From the NCBI GenBank assembly GCA_913009765.1, contig CAJVYT010000134.1, positions 1 through 10,142 on the forward strand: a stretch of 10,142 nucleotides of DNA, in the 5' to 3' direction. The DNA comes from an uncultured candidate division Zixibacteria bacterium (GTDB lineage Bacteria; Zixibacteria; MSB-5A5; GN15; FEB-12). Positions 1 to 7,474 of this stretch are shown one piece after another. A model generated the notes under the pieces. That model was not told the origin of the DNA. It did not search any database and was given only the letters and a program-made list of their open reading frames with translations. How positions within the stretch are numbered: position 1 is the first letter of the stretch; the number at the start of each line of letters is the position of its first letter. A program made the translations under genes and the position numbers.

Positions 1-1798
1 GACTATCATGTACTGCAATCATGCCTGAATTAACTTCAATAGAATTTCCGGGTAAACCGCCACTGTCAATAATTTGGGGAAATATTCCATTTAAATCAAA
101 TCCCAAAATCCCTGAGGTTCCTACGGTAAACATATAATTTTCGACGATGACAGCATCTACAACATTCTTAGGCATTGAAAGAACAGTGTCAATGAAGATA
201 TTCTCTCTATCTGTAAAGTCTAAGACATACAAATTAAGATCTACAAAAAGATAGAGAAAATTATTATTAAAAATTGATTCTGTGGCTGTACCATCTAAAT
301 TGATTGTCGTCAGGACTTCTTTATCATAAGATGGAAGAATCTTATAGACAGAACATACATTTTTACTGTCCGAAATTGCTGCGATAGAATCTTTTACTGA
401 AAGTGATGTCATATCGGCAACAAATTTCCATTCATTCTCATACGCAATATACCCGGAATCAGAGACAGCATAGACTTCATACCTAAACGGATGTTCAATA
501 AAAATCAGTGCATTATCATAAAGCTGTTCACCGGTATAATACATGTCTCTTACTGATACTGTCGAGACAAGAATGGGACTTTCCAATTGAGCAGAGTCGG
601 GTTGGTCGGCTTGTGTTATAATAGCCAGTCTACTGATATCAGGATAAATGACAAAAAGCGAATCTCCGTTATGCTCTATCTGTCCTGAATTGTTAAGATT
701 TTCGTAGAGAGAATGGCTATATGACATATATCCGTTAGAGTCACTTGTAAACAGATGTATTGGTTCACCGCTTAAACTCATATAAAGAGTAGAATCTTGT
801 AAAATAATATCATTGATACTGCCATTTAATGCTAACCCATCTTGGATTGCAAGAGAAGTATCTAATGTTATAAATGAAAGCCCTCTGTCAAGAGTCGGGA
901 GCATTAATATCTTAGAATTATCAAAAGGATTCAACAATCCTAATGGATTTAGATTTGTGAGAGGATAAACCGAAATATTAGAATAATCATATCTGTGTAT
1001 AATTGTAATTTCACGTTCGTCAGTAGTTACCAACAGTGAATCGGTAGAATACAGATATTTTACTTGACTTAAATCTATGAGAGAGTCTACAATATTATTA
1101 CCGGATGGTCGATTAAAATCACCAACTAAAAATCCTCCGTTAATAAGATGCAGATAAAATAATGAGTCAACTTTTGTATATGCAAACGATCTCAAGGGTA
1201 CAAAAAGATATTCGTCAAAAGTTCCAAATCCATCTCCGGTCAAGTCATACCGCAGAAGACCGTTATATTCATCTAAAGCATACAAATATTTGTCATCATG
1301 ACTCATCTGGGTAACAAGAATCCCTGTCATACTTGAATCAATAAACTGTGCATGAGAATAGTCTTGTATTTTATACCGCAAGATACCATCATAAAAACCG
1401 GCGATATAAAGAGAGTTATCTATCAGAGTATAATCGGCATAACTCCGCTGTAAATCAACAAACCCGAGATATTGTAATTCAGGAAGATTTTTCAAAGAGA
1501 CAAAATAGAATTTATCATCTTGAGAATTAATAACTAAAATAGAGTCTTCTAATTTTGAAGTTTTATATTCAAGCATTGGAATATTTTCACTATAGAGGAA
1601 CCGGTACTGACGCAGCATCGCATCATAAACAAACAATGAGACTTCCTCGCCAGAAGCGGAGACTAAAAAACTGTCGATAGTATGTACAGAGCCGATTGAC
1701 GATGCTGTAAGTAATGTCTGGTCAGGGATTTGTTTAATTTCAGCCTGTCCGACAGATGTAAGCATTATAAAAAAGAGAATAAAAATATATTTTTTCAT
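1..1798 (-). CDS. Secreted beta-propeller-like protein, C-terminus beyond the window (partial)
   Basis: An open frame of 599 codons starts at ATG 1798-1796 and runs off the left edge without a stop. The N-terminus is a clear signal peptide: MKKY, a hydrophobic core (IFILFFIMLTSV), and a likely cleavage after VGQA at residue 19. The rest is rich in short beta-strand-like segments that recur at intervals, such as LYIAGFYDGILRYKI (130-144), YLYALDEYNGLLRYDLTG (171-188), LYVLDF and MFTVGTSGILGFDLNG near the left edge. These resemble LVIVD or YVTN-type propeller blades. The start overlaps the stop of the upstream subtilase gene as ATGA, and I see no strong Shine-Dalgarno site before it, so translation is probably coupled to that gene. 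It is likely exported, perhaps also by type IX secretion, but the C-terminus that would carry a sorting domain is outside the window. No catalytic motif is visible. The reading frame is secure; the fold is an inference. Confidence 0.85.
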   Translation of the reverse strand, partial: MKKYIFILFFIMLTSVGQAEIKQIPDQTLLTASSIGSVHTIDSFLVSASGEEVSLFVYDAMLRQYRFLYSENIPMLEYKTSKLEDSILVINSQDDKFYFVSLKNLPELQYLGFVDLQRSYADYTLIDNSLYIAGFYDGILRYKIQDYSHAQFIDSSMTGILVTQMSHDDKYLYALDEYNGLLRYDLTGDGFGTFDEYLFVPLRSFAYTKVDSLFYLHLINGGFLVGDFNRPSGNNIVDSLIDLSQVKYLYSTDSLLVTTDEREITIIHRYDYSNISVYPLTNLNPLGLLNPFDNSKILMLPTLDRGLSFITLDTSLAIQDGLALNGSINDIILQDSTLYMSLSGEPIHLFTSDSNGYMSYSHSLYENLNNSGQIEHNGDSLFVIYPDISRLAIITQADQPDSAQLESPILVSTVSVRDMYYTGEQLYDNALIFIEHPFRYEVYAVSDSGYIAYENEWKFVADMTSLSVKDSIAAISDSKNVCSVYKILPSYDKEVLTTINLDGTATESIFNNNFLYLFVDLNLYVLDFTDRENIFIDTVLSMPKNVVDAVIVENYMFTVGTSGILGFDLNGIFPQIIDSGGLPGNSIEVNSGMIAVHDS

Positions 1799-4700
1799 TT
1801 TAGAAGCACCATTTTTTTTGTAAAAGAATTATCGGTAACTTCAAGACGGTACAAATAGATTCCTGAAGCATACTGTTCACCATTAAATAAAACAGTATGC
1901 AGTCCTGCATCATAAACGCCCTCAGCTAAATTTTGAACTTCTTGTCCAAGAATATTAAAAACAGTTAATTTAATTTCATCTTTTTTGGGCAGTTCAAATG
2001 AAATAGAAGTAGTGGGATTAAACGGATTTGGATAATTTTGATCAAGAGTAAATAATTTAGGAAGATTATTTTGTGTATCATGTATATCGGTTGCAATATC
2101 ATTTGAAATGAACTTGTTTGAATTTAAATTATCCACCAAATACCTAACTTTATTTTTACCATTATTATATGATACATCGAAATCCCAAACTAAAACATCT
2201 GAGTTATCACTTAGTAAAATAAGCTCAACTAAACCGTCAGAATCTAAATCATCAACCAGTGGAGCAAATTGTGTTGAAAAAACTTGATTATGTAAAGCCG
2301 GCGTTTCAGATGGCCAACCGGGGATAGGATTCAGTTTATTATCTAAGATATGAAGTTCTTCCGGTCCTGAACCCGGGAGAATGAATCCTGAACGAAAGAT
2401 AATTTCCGGGAACTCATCACCATACACATTTGCCGCCACAGGAATTCCAAGAGTGCCAAACACAGTGTAGGCAGCTCCATAAGGAGCATTTGATTGCTGT
2501 TGATATGGGGTTCCGTCAGAATTAAAAATAAACAGATGAGCTATATCAAACCAAAAAGCAGTAAACATGATTTCAGGAACGCCGTCTAAATCTAAATCTG
2601 CTAAAGTAATCGGAGAAATAAGCCATCCAAACAACTCATCAAGAGTAACCGGCCATCCGGGGTAATCTGCAGTCATATTCGTTTTAACCCATAGAGTCGT
2701 AATATTTGAGGTATCACTTCCCAATGAAATTATCTCCGGTCTATTATCATTATCAAAATCAGCAAGAGCTGTTCCATGAACATCTGACTCTAAAATAATA
2801 ACCGGATCAGTTTCAGATAAAAGCGGTAAACCTGTTCTCCCATCAAAAAGTCCTACACCGGCATAAGGTTCGGGAGCAGTATATGAAGACACAACTTCAA
2901 ATAAGCCGTCATTGTTAAAATCTACAGAAGATACAAAAGGTGAAGATTGACCTCCCTTTGCAAAAAAGTCAGCTAAACGAGGATTTAAGACAGCATAATA
3001 TCCCTCTAGTGAATAAAAATATGAATCGCCGTTAAATTCATACGCTAAGATTTCACCCATTGTATTTATAATAACAATTGCCGAATCTTCCCCTGCCCCC
3101 AGTCTTGTGACAGTCGGGTTTGGAAATCCATGCCCAAAAGCAATCATTCCTGTTTTACAATGCTGCGGCCATCCCTCTGCGATAGTTCCATCATATTTTA
3201 CAACATAAATTCCAGTGTCGGAAGTAATAATGATTTCATCAAAACCGTCACGGGTAACATCATAGACAGCAGGCATACAGCGAACATCAATTCCTGCAAG
3301 AGCCGGAAAACCATCAAGTAATTCTCCATGTGCATTAAAGCCAAAAAGCCCATTGCCTGAGGGAATATATATTTCTTTAAGGTTATCATGATTCAGATCT
3401 GCGACAAAAGGGCTTAAAGAAGTATTTGTACCAATTGATTGGGGCCATCCTTGAGCAAATACCGAGAGAATTCGAAATGCAGCCGAATCAATAAGAGTAT
3501 CTGATTGATAGAAACCATAAAGATACATTTTATAATCACCGGTATCAACCCCTGATATTTTCCAATTATACATAAAAGAGCCGTAGTATTCTTTTGTGTC
3601 GAAAAGTATAGTTCCTTGAGTTCCGTTTTGTGTGTAAATAATCAACAAAGAATCAAAATCGGGACCATACGCATCTCCTGAGATAAGAATACCAAAATTG
3701 ACAATATCATTATTTGATGGGGATGTTAGTTGTAGTTTTCTTTGACGAATATTATAAAAATCGGTTACAACCTGATTCCCCAATACGTCAATAAGTTTGA
3801 GATAGATATGACCGTTGGCAAATGTTGAATCGATTGTAAAAAGCAGAGAATCATTTGGGACAGTAGAGCCATTTGCCAAGAGCAGCCAAGAGGTGTCCTG
3901 CCCTACGGCATAGTACAACATCCATTCATCATTGTATCCGCCTGTTCGGTTTACTTTAATCGGAATATCAGTTGTATATCTTTCTTTTTTTTCAGGAGAA
4001 CTAAAAAAGAGCCCTTCCGGTTCAAGCAGTGAAAGAGAATTATCAATATTTAATAATCCATATCCCGAAAGTGTATCATATCCAACTAAACTATCACCTT
4101 GGTTAAACGGGTCAACAAGGTCAACAGCACCATTGATAAGTATCTCTTCAAGTTGTGAGACTGACAGTTCCGGTTTAATAGACCAAATAAGAGCAGCAGC
4201 ACCAGCAACCACCGGAGTAGACATTGAAGTTCCATCGGAGAGATAGTACAAAGAGTCATTACCAATTATTCTCACAAAAGGTTCATTGCTTGGACTTGGA
4301 GCATATAGATCGGTACCGGCACCTCTGATAGATAAGATATCTTCACCCGGGGCAACAATATCAATATGAGGACCAAATGTCGTAAAATAAGTCAGAAATC
4401 CATCGGAGTTACTTGCAGCAACAACAAATGCTGAATCAAATCCTGCCGGAAAGAAAATGTCGGTATTTCCGGTATTACCGGGGGCAATACAGACAAAGAC
4501 ATTATTTGCTCGTGCATAAGAAAGAGCATCTTTTAAAATTGCTGATTCAAACGGAGTTCCCCAGCTGATAGAAATAATATCGGCACCATTATCAACGGCA
4601 TAGATAATACCTTCGACAGCCACCGCAATAGTAAAATTTGGAAAAACTTTTAGAGGCATTATTAAAGAGTTCGGAGCAACACCGACAACTCCAACAGAAT

Positions 4701-5478
4701 CGTTTTTGGCAGCTATTATTCCGGCAATATGAGAGCCGTGTCCTACGTGGTCAGTCGGATCGTTATCACCTACTTGATTAAAAAAGGCAAAATTATCACC
4801 TGAAATATCGAAACCAAGGGTATCATCAATATATCCGTTATGATCATCATCAATTCCATTAAGCGGGATTTCATCAATATTTTTCCAGAATTGCCCTTGT
4901 AATTCAGGATGGGTAATATCAACACCCGAATCAATAATTGCTACAACGATTTTTGTTTTTTCTGCGGGTGTATTGGTATAATAATCCGTCAGCCCGATAT
5001 CAGCACCGGCTGTGCCTGATTTCATTACCAATTGGTCATTGTTGTCACCTTCTATTCTATCAATCCCATAATACATTTGACCGATATTGTGCAGATACCA
5101 TTGATAGTCAAAAAGGGAATCCTGCGGGAATTCAAACATCTCTAAATAATAATTAGGTTCAATAATTTCAATATTCTGACTACCTATAACTGTTTCTATA
5201 TCTGCTATTGTAATAGTAGAATCAGATGATGAAAAAAGATAGTAACTCTCCATAATATTCTGTCCGGACGATGCATTTTGAGACATTCTTGAGAGTTTTT
5301 TAAGATGGGCATTTTCTGCTGAAAGTGATATATTTGTTATAATTTTATCTGATGGGGCTGACTGAACTAATTTGATAATATACTGTCCCGGAACTTTTCC
5401 TTTTGCAAAAGATGACCTGCCTGTTATCAAGGCAAGAAAAATGATTATAGATAAATGTAACAACAATTTTCGATTCAT
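1795..5478 (-). CDS. Secreted subtilisin-like (S8) serine protease with FG-GAP/VCBS repeats and T9SS sorting domain
   Basis: A 1227-residue protein. I start it at ATG 5478, which gives a proper signal peptide (MNRKLLLHLSIIIFLALITG...SFA) and has AGGAAA four bases upstream; the open frame extends to a TTG at 5586 but that part covers the promoter. Residues about 26-115 look like an inhibitor-type propeptide. The S8 domain (about 175-480) is complete: catalytic Asp183 (IIDSGVD), His247 (GHGSHIAG), oxyanion Asn335 (APGNTG) and Ser418 (DGTSMSTP). After a beta-rich linker, residues about 730-1110 hold some seven repeats of the form D-x-N/D-x-D-G-x-x-E-I/L, such as VADLNHDNLKEIYI and VDDLDSDGLVELIL, which match FG-GAP/VCBS calcium-binding propeller repeats. 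The last 86 residues are a type A T9SS sorting domain (QNYPNPFNPTTSISFELP, then GIYLYRLEV and KKMVLLK). The protein should cross the outer membrane and be released or surface-anchored. The protease substrate is unknown. Confidence 0.93.
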   Translation of the reverse strand: MNRKLLLHLSIIIFLALITGRSSFAKGKVPGQYIIKLVQSAPSDKIITNISLSAENAHLKKLSRMSQNASSGQNIMESYYLFSSSDSTITIADIETVIGSQNIEIIEPNYYLEMFEFPQDSLFDYQWYLHNIGQMYYGIDRIEGDNNDQLVMKSGTAGADIGLTDYYTNTPAEKTKIVVAIIDSGVDITHPELQGQFWKNIDEIPLNGIDDDHNGYIDDTLGFDISGDNFAFFNQVGDNDPTDHVGHGSHIAGIIAAKNDSVGVVGVAPNSLIMPLKVFPNFTIAVAVEGIIYAVDNGADIISISWGTPFESAILKDALSYARANNVFVCIAPGNTGNTDIFFPAGFDSAFVVAASNSDGFLTYFTTFGPHIDIVAPGEDILSIRGAGTDLYAPSPSNEPFVRIIGNDSLYYLSDGTSMSTPVVAGAAALIWSIKPELSVSQLEEILINGAVDLVDPFNQGDSLVGYDTLSGYGLLNIDNSLSLLEPEGLFFSSPEKKERYTTDIPIKVNRTGGYNDEWMLYYAVGQDTSWLLLANGSTVPNDSLLFTIDSTFANGHIYLKLIDVLGNQVVTDFYNIRQRKLQLTSPSNNDIVNFGILISGDAYGPDFDSLLIIYTQNGTQGTILFDTKEYYGSFMYNWKISGVDTGDYKMYLYGFYQSDTLIDSAAFRILSVFAQGWPQSIGTNTSLSPFVADLNHDNLKEIYIPSGNGLFGFNAHGELLDGFPALAGIDVRCMPAVYDVTRDGFDEIIITSDTGIYVVKYDGTIAEGWPQHCKTGMIAFGHGFPNPTVTRLGAGEDSAIVIINTMGEILAYEFNGDSYFYSLEGYYAVLNPRLADFFAKGGQSSPFVSSVDFNNDGLFEVVSSYTAPEPYAGVGLFDGRTGLPLLSETDPVIILESDVHGTALADFDNDNRPEIISLGSDTSNITTLWVKTNMTADYPGWPVTLDELFGWLISPITLADLDLDGVPEIMFTAFWFDIAHLFIFNSDGTPYQQQSNAPYGAAYTVFGTLGIPVAANVYGDEFPEIIFRSGFILPGSGPEELHILDNKLNPIPGWPSETPALHNQVFSTQFAPLVDDLDSDGLVELILLSDNSDVLVWDFDVSYNNGKNKVRYLVDNLNSNKFISNDIATDIHDTQNNLPKLFTLDQNYPNPFNPTTSISFELPKKDEIKLTVFNILGQEVQNLAEGVYDAGLHTVLFNGEQYASGIYLYRLEVTDNSFTKKMVLLK

Positions 5479-5481
5479 ATC

Positions 5482-5487
5482 TTTCCT
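5482..5487 (-). promoter_or_regulatory. Shine-Dalgarno site of the subtilase gene
   Basis: The minus strand reads AGGAAA here, three bases (GAT) before ATG 5478. Its presence, with the signal peptide directly after that ATG, decides for this start over the longer open frame that begins at TTG 5586. Confidence 0.65.
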
Positions 5488-5490
5488 ATT

Positions 5491-5522
5491 GTAAAAGAGA
5501 TGATAAGATTTATATCTTTTAC
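5491..5522. repeat. 8-bp inverted repeat in the subtilase leader
   Basis: The arms GTAAAAGA (5491-5498) and TCTTTTAC (5515-5522) are perfect inverted copies separated by 16 bases. A second, inner inverted repeat AAGAT/ATCTT (5505-5509 and 5514-5518) lies partly inside it and would compete with the outer arm. On the minus strand the element ends three bases before the AGGAAA ribosome site and lies downstream of the predicted transcription start. It could be a leader hairpin that affects ribosome access, or an operator. The arms are A/T-rich and short enough to arise by chance in such sequence. Confidence 0.4.
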
Positions 5523-5569
5523 TTAGAATATAAACGTTTTTAGCAGTAATTATGTTTAGCACTACCTGT

Positions 5570-5597
5570 AAGATACTCTCAATCAAAAAGTTGTCAA
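5570..5597 (-). promoter_or_regulatory. Probable sigma70-type promoter for the subtilase/propeller operon
   Basis: The minus strand carries a perfect TTGACA at 5597-5592, a 16-base spacer, and TATCTT at 5575-5570 (four of six matches to TATAAT). Transcription would start near 5562 and leave a leader of about 85 bases before ATG 5478. It sits in the only sizeable gap between the carrier-protein operon and the subtilase, where a promoter is expected. If the organism uses a Bacteroidota-type primary sigma factor with a different -7 element, the match to the classical consensus would mean less. Confidence 0.5.
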
Positions 5598-5622
5598 GAA
5601 ATTGCTTTACATGAAAGATTTC
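5598..5622 (-). terminator. Weak stem-loop after the acyl ligase, possible terminator
   Basis: GAAAT (5598-5602) pairs with ATTTC (5618-5622) and CTTT (5605-5608) with AAAG (5614-5617), with a two-base bulge and a five-base loop. On the minus strand it lies about 22 bases after the ligase stop and is followed, not directly, by a short T-run (5589-5585). The stem is A/T-rich and there is no immediate U-tract, so it is at best a weak terminator. It abuts the -35 element of the next promoter. Confidence 0.25.
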
Positions 5623-5644
5623 GGAGAGAAATATATAGTAAGAT

Positions 5645-7192
5645 TTATCTTAGAGCTTTTTTATCTACTTTTCCCGCTTGGGATTTGGGAAGATTTTCTA
5701 TAAACTGTACATATCTCGGTACTTTGAATTCCGGTAAAAGAGTCCGCACATATTTTTGAATCTCTTTTTCATCAGCTTCTTCCCCGTCACGAAGCACAAT
5801 AACCGCTTTTACGGCTTCACCAAAGATATCGTCATCTACTCCAAAAACAGCAACTTCATGAATTTTGCTGTTTGAGAGTAGTGTTTCTTCGACCTCTTTT
5901 ACAGAGATACGATTTCCGCCGGATTTTATAATCTCTTTTTTACGACCGACAATGTATAAATAGCCGTCATCATCACGTTTGGCTAAATCTCCGGTGAACA
6001 ACTTCCCGTTTTTAAGAACTTCTTTCTCTTCATCGGGTTGGTTCCAATAACCAAGCATAACAGAATCACCGCCGACAACAATTTCACCGACTTGATTCTC
6101 GGAAACTTCGCTTCCGTTCTCATCTAAAAGTTTTACCTCAAGACCGTTTACTTCAATACCGATTGAACCTATTTTAGTTAAAACTTTTTCAGGAGGCAGC
6201 CATGTTATTCGAGGAGAAGCTTCAGTTTGTCCGTACATAATATATAACTCTTTCTCAGGAAAAGCATCAACAACTCTTTTAATAATATCCGGTGCCATAG
6301 CTCCGCCTGCCTGAGTCATATATCTTAAGTGAGGAAATTTCCGTTCGGTAAATGTTGATTTATTTAAGAGAATCAAAAAATTTGAAGGTACTCCGGAGAG
6401 ACCGGTAACTTTTTCTTTTTCCATCGTATCAAGAATTGTTTCGGCATACATAAACCTGTTATCAATCACAAGAGTTCCGCCGGTTGCGATATGAGTCAGC
6501 ATTAGAGAATTTCCGTAGATATAATAAAACGGCAAAATAACCATTATTGAATCAATTTCTGTCAGTTTTAAATATTCAATTGTTCCTATAGTATTAGATA
6601 GAAGATTTTTATGCGAGAGCATAACTCCCTTTGCCTCACCTGTGGAACCTGATGTATAAAACATGGCAGCAAGTTCATGGGGAGCATTATTTGCATCATC
6701 CCAATGAATAGGATTGGTAACTTTTGGAAGTGTTGTCTGAGTAGGCGAATTTAAAATCTGCTGTAAATCATAGTAGGTTATAGACTCTGATTTCAGTTTA
6801 AAATCTTTTTCAGAGATAATATGAGACAAACCGTGCTGCATCTCATACAATTTTTTAAAAATCCGTTGAAATTTAAAATGGGCAAAAAGAAGATGAATCT
6901 CTGAATCTTTTAAAATAGTCAATAACTTTTCAGGATGAAGCGATGTATCTAACGGAACAACCGTACAGCCTGCTTTTGTAACGGCAAAATATGCTGTAAC
7001 ATAATCTATGGAATTTTCCAAGAACAAACCGATACGGGAATTATTCGGGAGATTCAGCGATATAAGATAGTCTGAAAGCGTGATGACATTTTGATATAAT
7101 TTTTGATAAGTGATAGAGTCATCATAATAAATAACCGCCCTGTTTGTTGGGAACAGAGCGGCTGATTTTTCTAATATTTGAAAGAGATTCAT
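5645..7192 (-). CDS. Class I adenylate-forming acyl ligase (AMP-binding, ANL superfamily)
   Basis: A 515-residue ANL enzyme, a normal length for a stand-alone acyl-CoA/acyl-ACP ligase or adenylation domain. It should activate a carboxylic acid as acyl-AMP and transfer it to a thiol, here most likely the phosphopantetheine of the carrier protein encoded 15 bases upstream. All core motifs are present: the A3 P-loop YTSGSTGEAKG (179-189), A5 YGQTE (320-324), A7 FTGD (399-402), the hinge region GRKKEIIKSGGNRIS (416-430), and A10 QAGKVDKKAL with the catalytic Lys at 508. No signal peptide, carrier, condensation or thioesterase domain is fused, so it acts in the cytoplasm and in trans. The substrate cannot be read from the motifs: fatty, aryl and amino acids are all possible. 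It starts at ATG 7192 with only a weak GG-containing site upstream, and is the last gene of its operon. Confidence 0.93.
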   Translation of the reverse strand: MNLFQILEKSAALFPTNRAVIYYDDSITYQKLYQNVITLSDYLISLNLPNNSRIGLFLENSIDYVTAYFAVTKAGCTVVPLDTSLHPEKLLTILKDSEIHLLFAHFKFQRIFKKLYEMQHGLSHIISEKDFKLKSESITYYDLQQILNSPTQTTLPKVTNPIHWDDANNAPHELAAMFYTSGSTGEAKGVMLSHKNLLSNTIGTIEYLKLTEIDSIMVILPFYYIYGNSLMLTHIATGGTLVIDNRFMYAETILDTMEKEKVTGLSGVPSNFLILLNKSTFTERKFPHLRYMTQAGGAMAPDIIKRVVDAFPEKELYIMYGQTEASPRITWLPPEKVLTKIGSIGIEVNGLEVKLLDENGSEVSENQVGEIVVGGDSVMLGYWNQPDEEKEVLKNGKLFTGDLAKRDDDGYLYIVGRKKEIIKSGGNRISVKEVEETLLSNSKIHEVAVFGVDDDIFGEAVKAVIVLRDGEEADEKEIQKYVRTLLPEFKVPRYVQFIENLPKSQAGKVDKKALR

Positions 7193-7207
7193 TGTACCAA
7201 TAGCAAT

Positions 7208-7465
7208 TTATCCGTTTACTTTTTTACTGATAAAAGCAACTAAGTTATCAACAGAATCGAGATTGACCGGAGTCATTTCTTCATTTTCAATTGCAAAGTC
7301 AAACTTTTCTTCGATAAATCCGGTAACTTCGAGAATTCCGGTTGAGTCAACAATACCTGTCTGCATAAATGAATCAGAATCGGTAAAGCTATCGGCTCCT
7401 TCGCCAAATAAAAAAGTATCAACAATAAATTCTCTAATTTCTTTTTTGAGTGTGTCTTTATCCAT
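7208..7465 (-). CDS. Stand-alone acyl (or peptidyl) carrier protein
   Basis: An 85-residue acidic protein with the four-helix carrier-protein pattern. The phosphopantetheine attachment site is Ser41 in TGIVDSTGILEV, which corresponds to the usual D-S-L motif, with Thr in place of Leu. The family needs a phosphopantetheinyl transferase encoded elsewhere. It lies between the NadE-like gene (9 bases upstream) and the acyl ligase (15 bases downstream), and its ribosome site AAAAGGA (7478-7484) is at the end of the upstream gene. This context, and a sequence unlike the strongly conserved housekeeping ACP (which has DSLDTVE), point to a dedicated carrier for a small pathway and not to the general fatty-acid ACP. 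It probably carries the acyl group loaded by the neighbouring ligase. Confidence 0.9.
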   Translation of the reverse strand: MDKDTLKKEIREFIVDTFLFGEGADSFTDSDSFMQTGIVDSTGILEVTGFIEEKFDFAIENEEMTPVNLDSVDNLVAFISKKVNG

Positions 7466-7474
7466 TTTTTTGTT

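Noticed and set aside
3932..4246. Plus-strand open frame of 104 codons
   Set aside because: It lies fully antisense to the S8 catalytic domain, including the catalytic Ser region, and has no recognisable protein features.
4938..5156. Plus-strand open frame of 72 codons
   Set aside because: Antisense to the subtilase propeptide/catalytic region, without ribosome site or domain.
5479..5586. 36-residue N-terminal extension of the subtilase from TTG 5586
   Set aside because: It covers the promoter, places a non-signal sequence before a good signal peptide, and the ATG at 5478 has a ribosome site.
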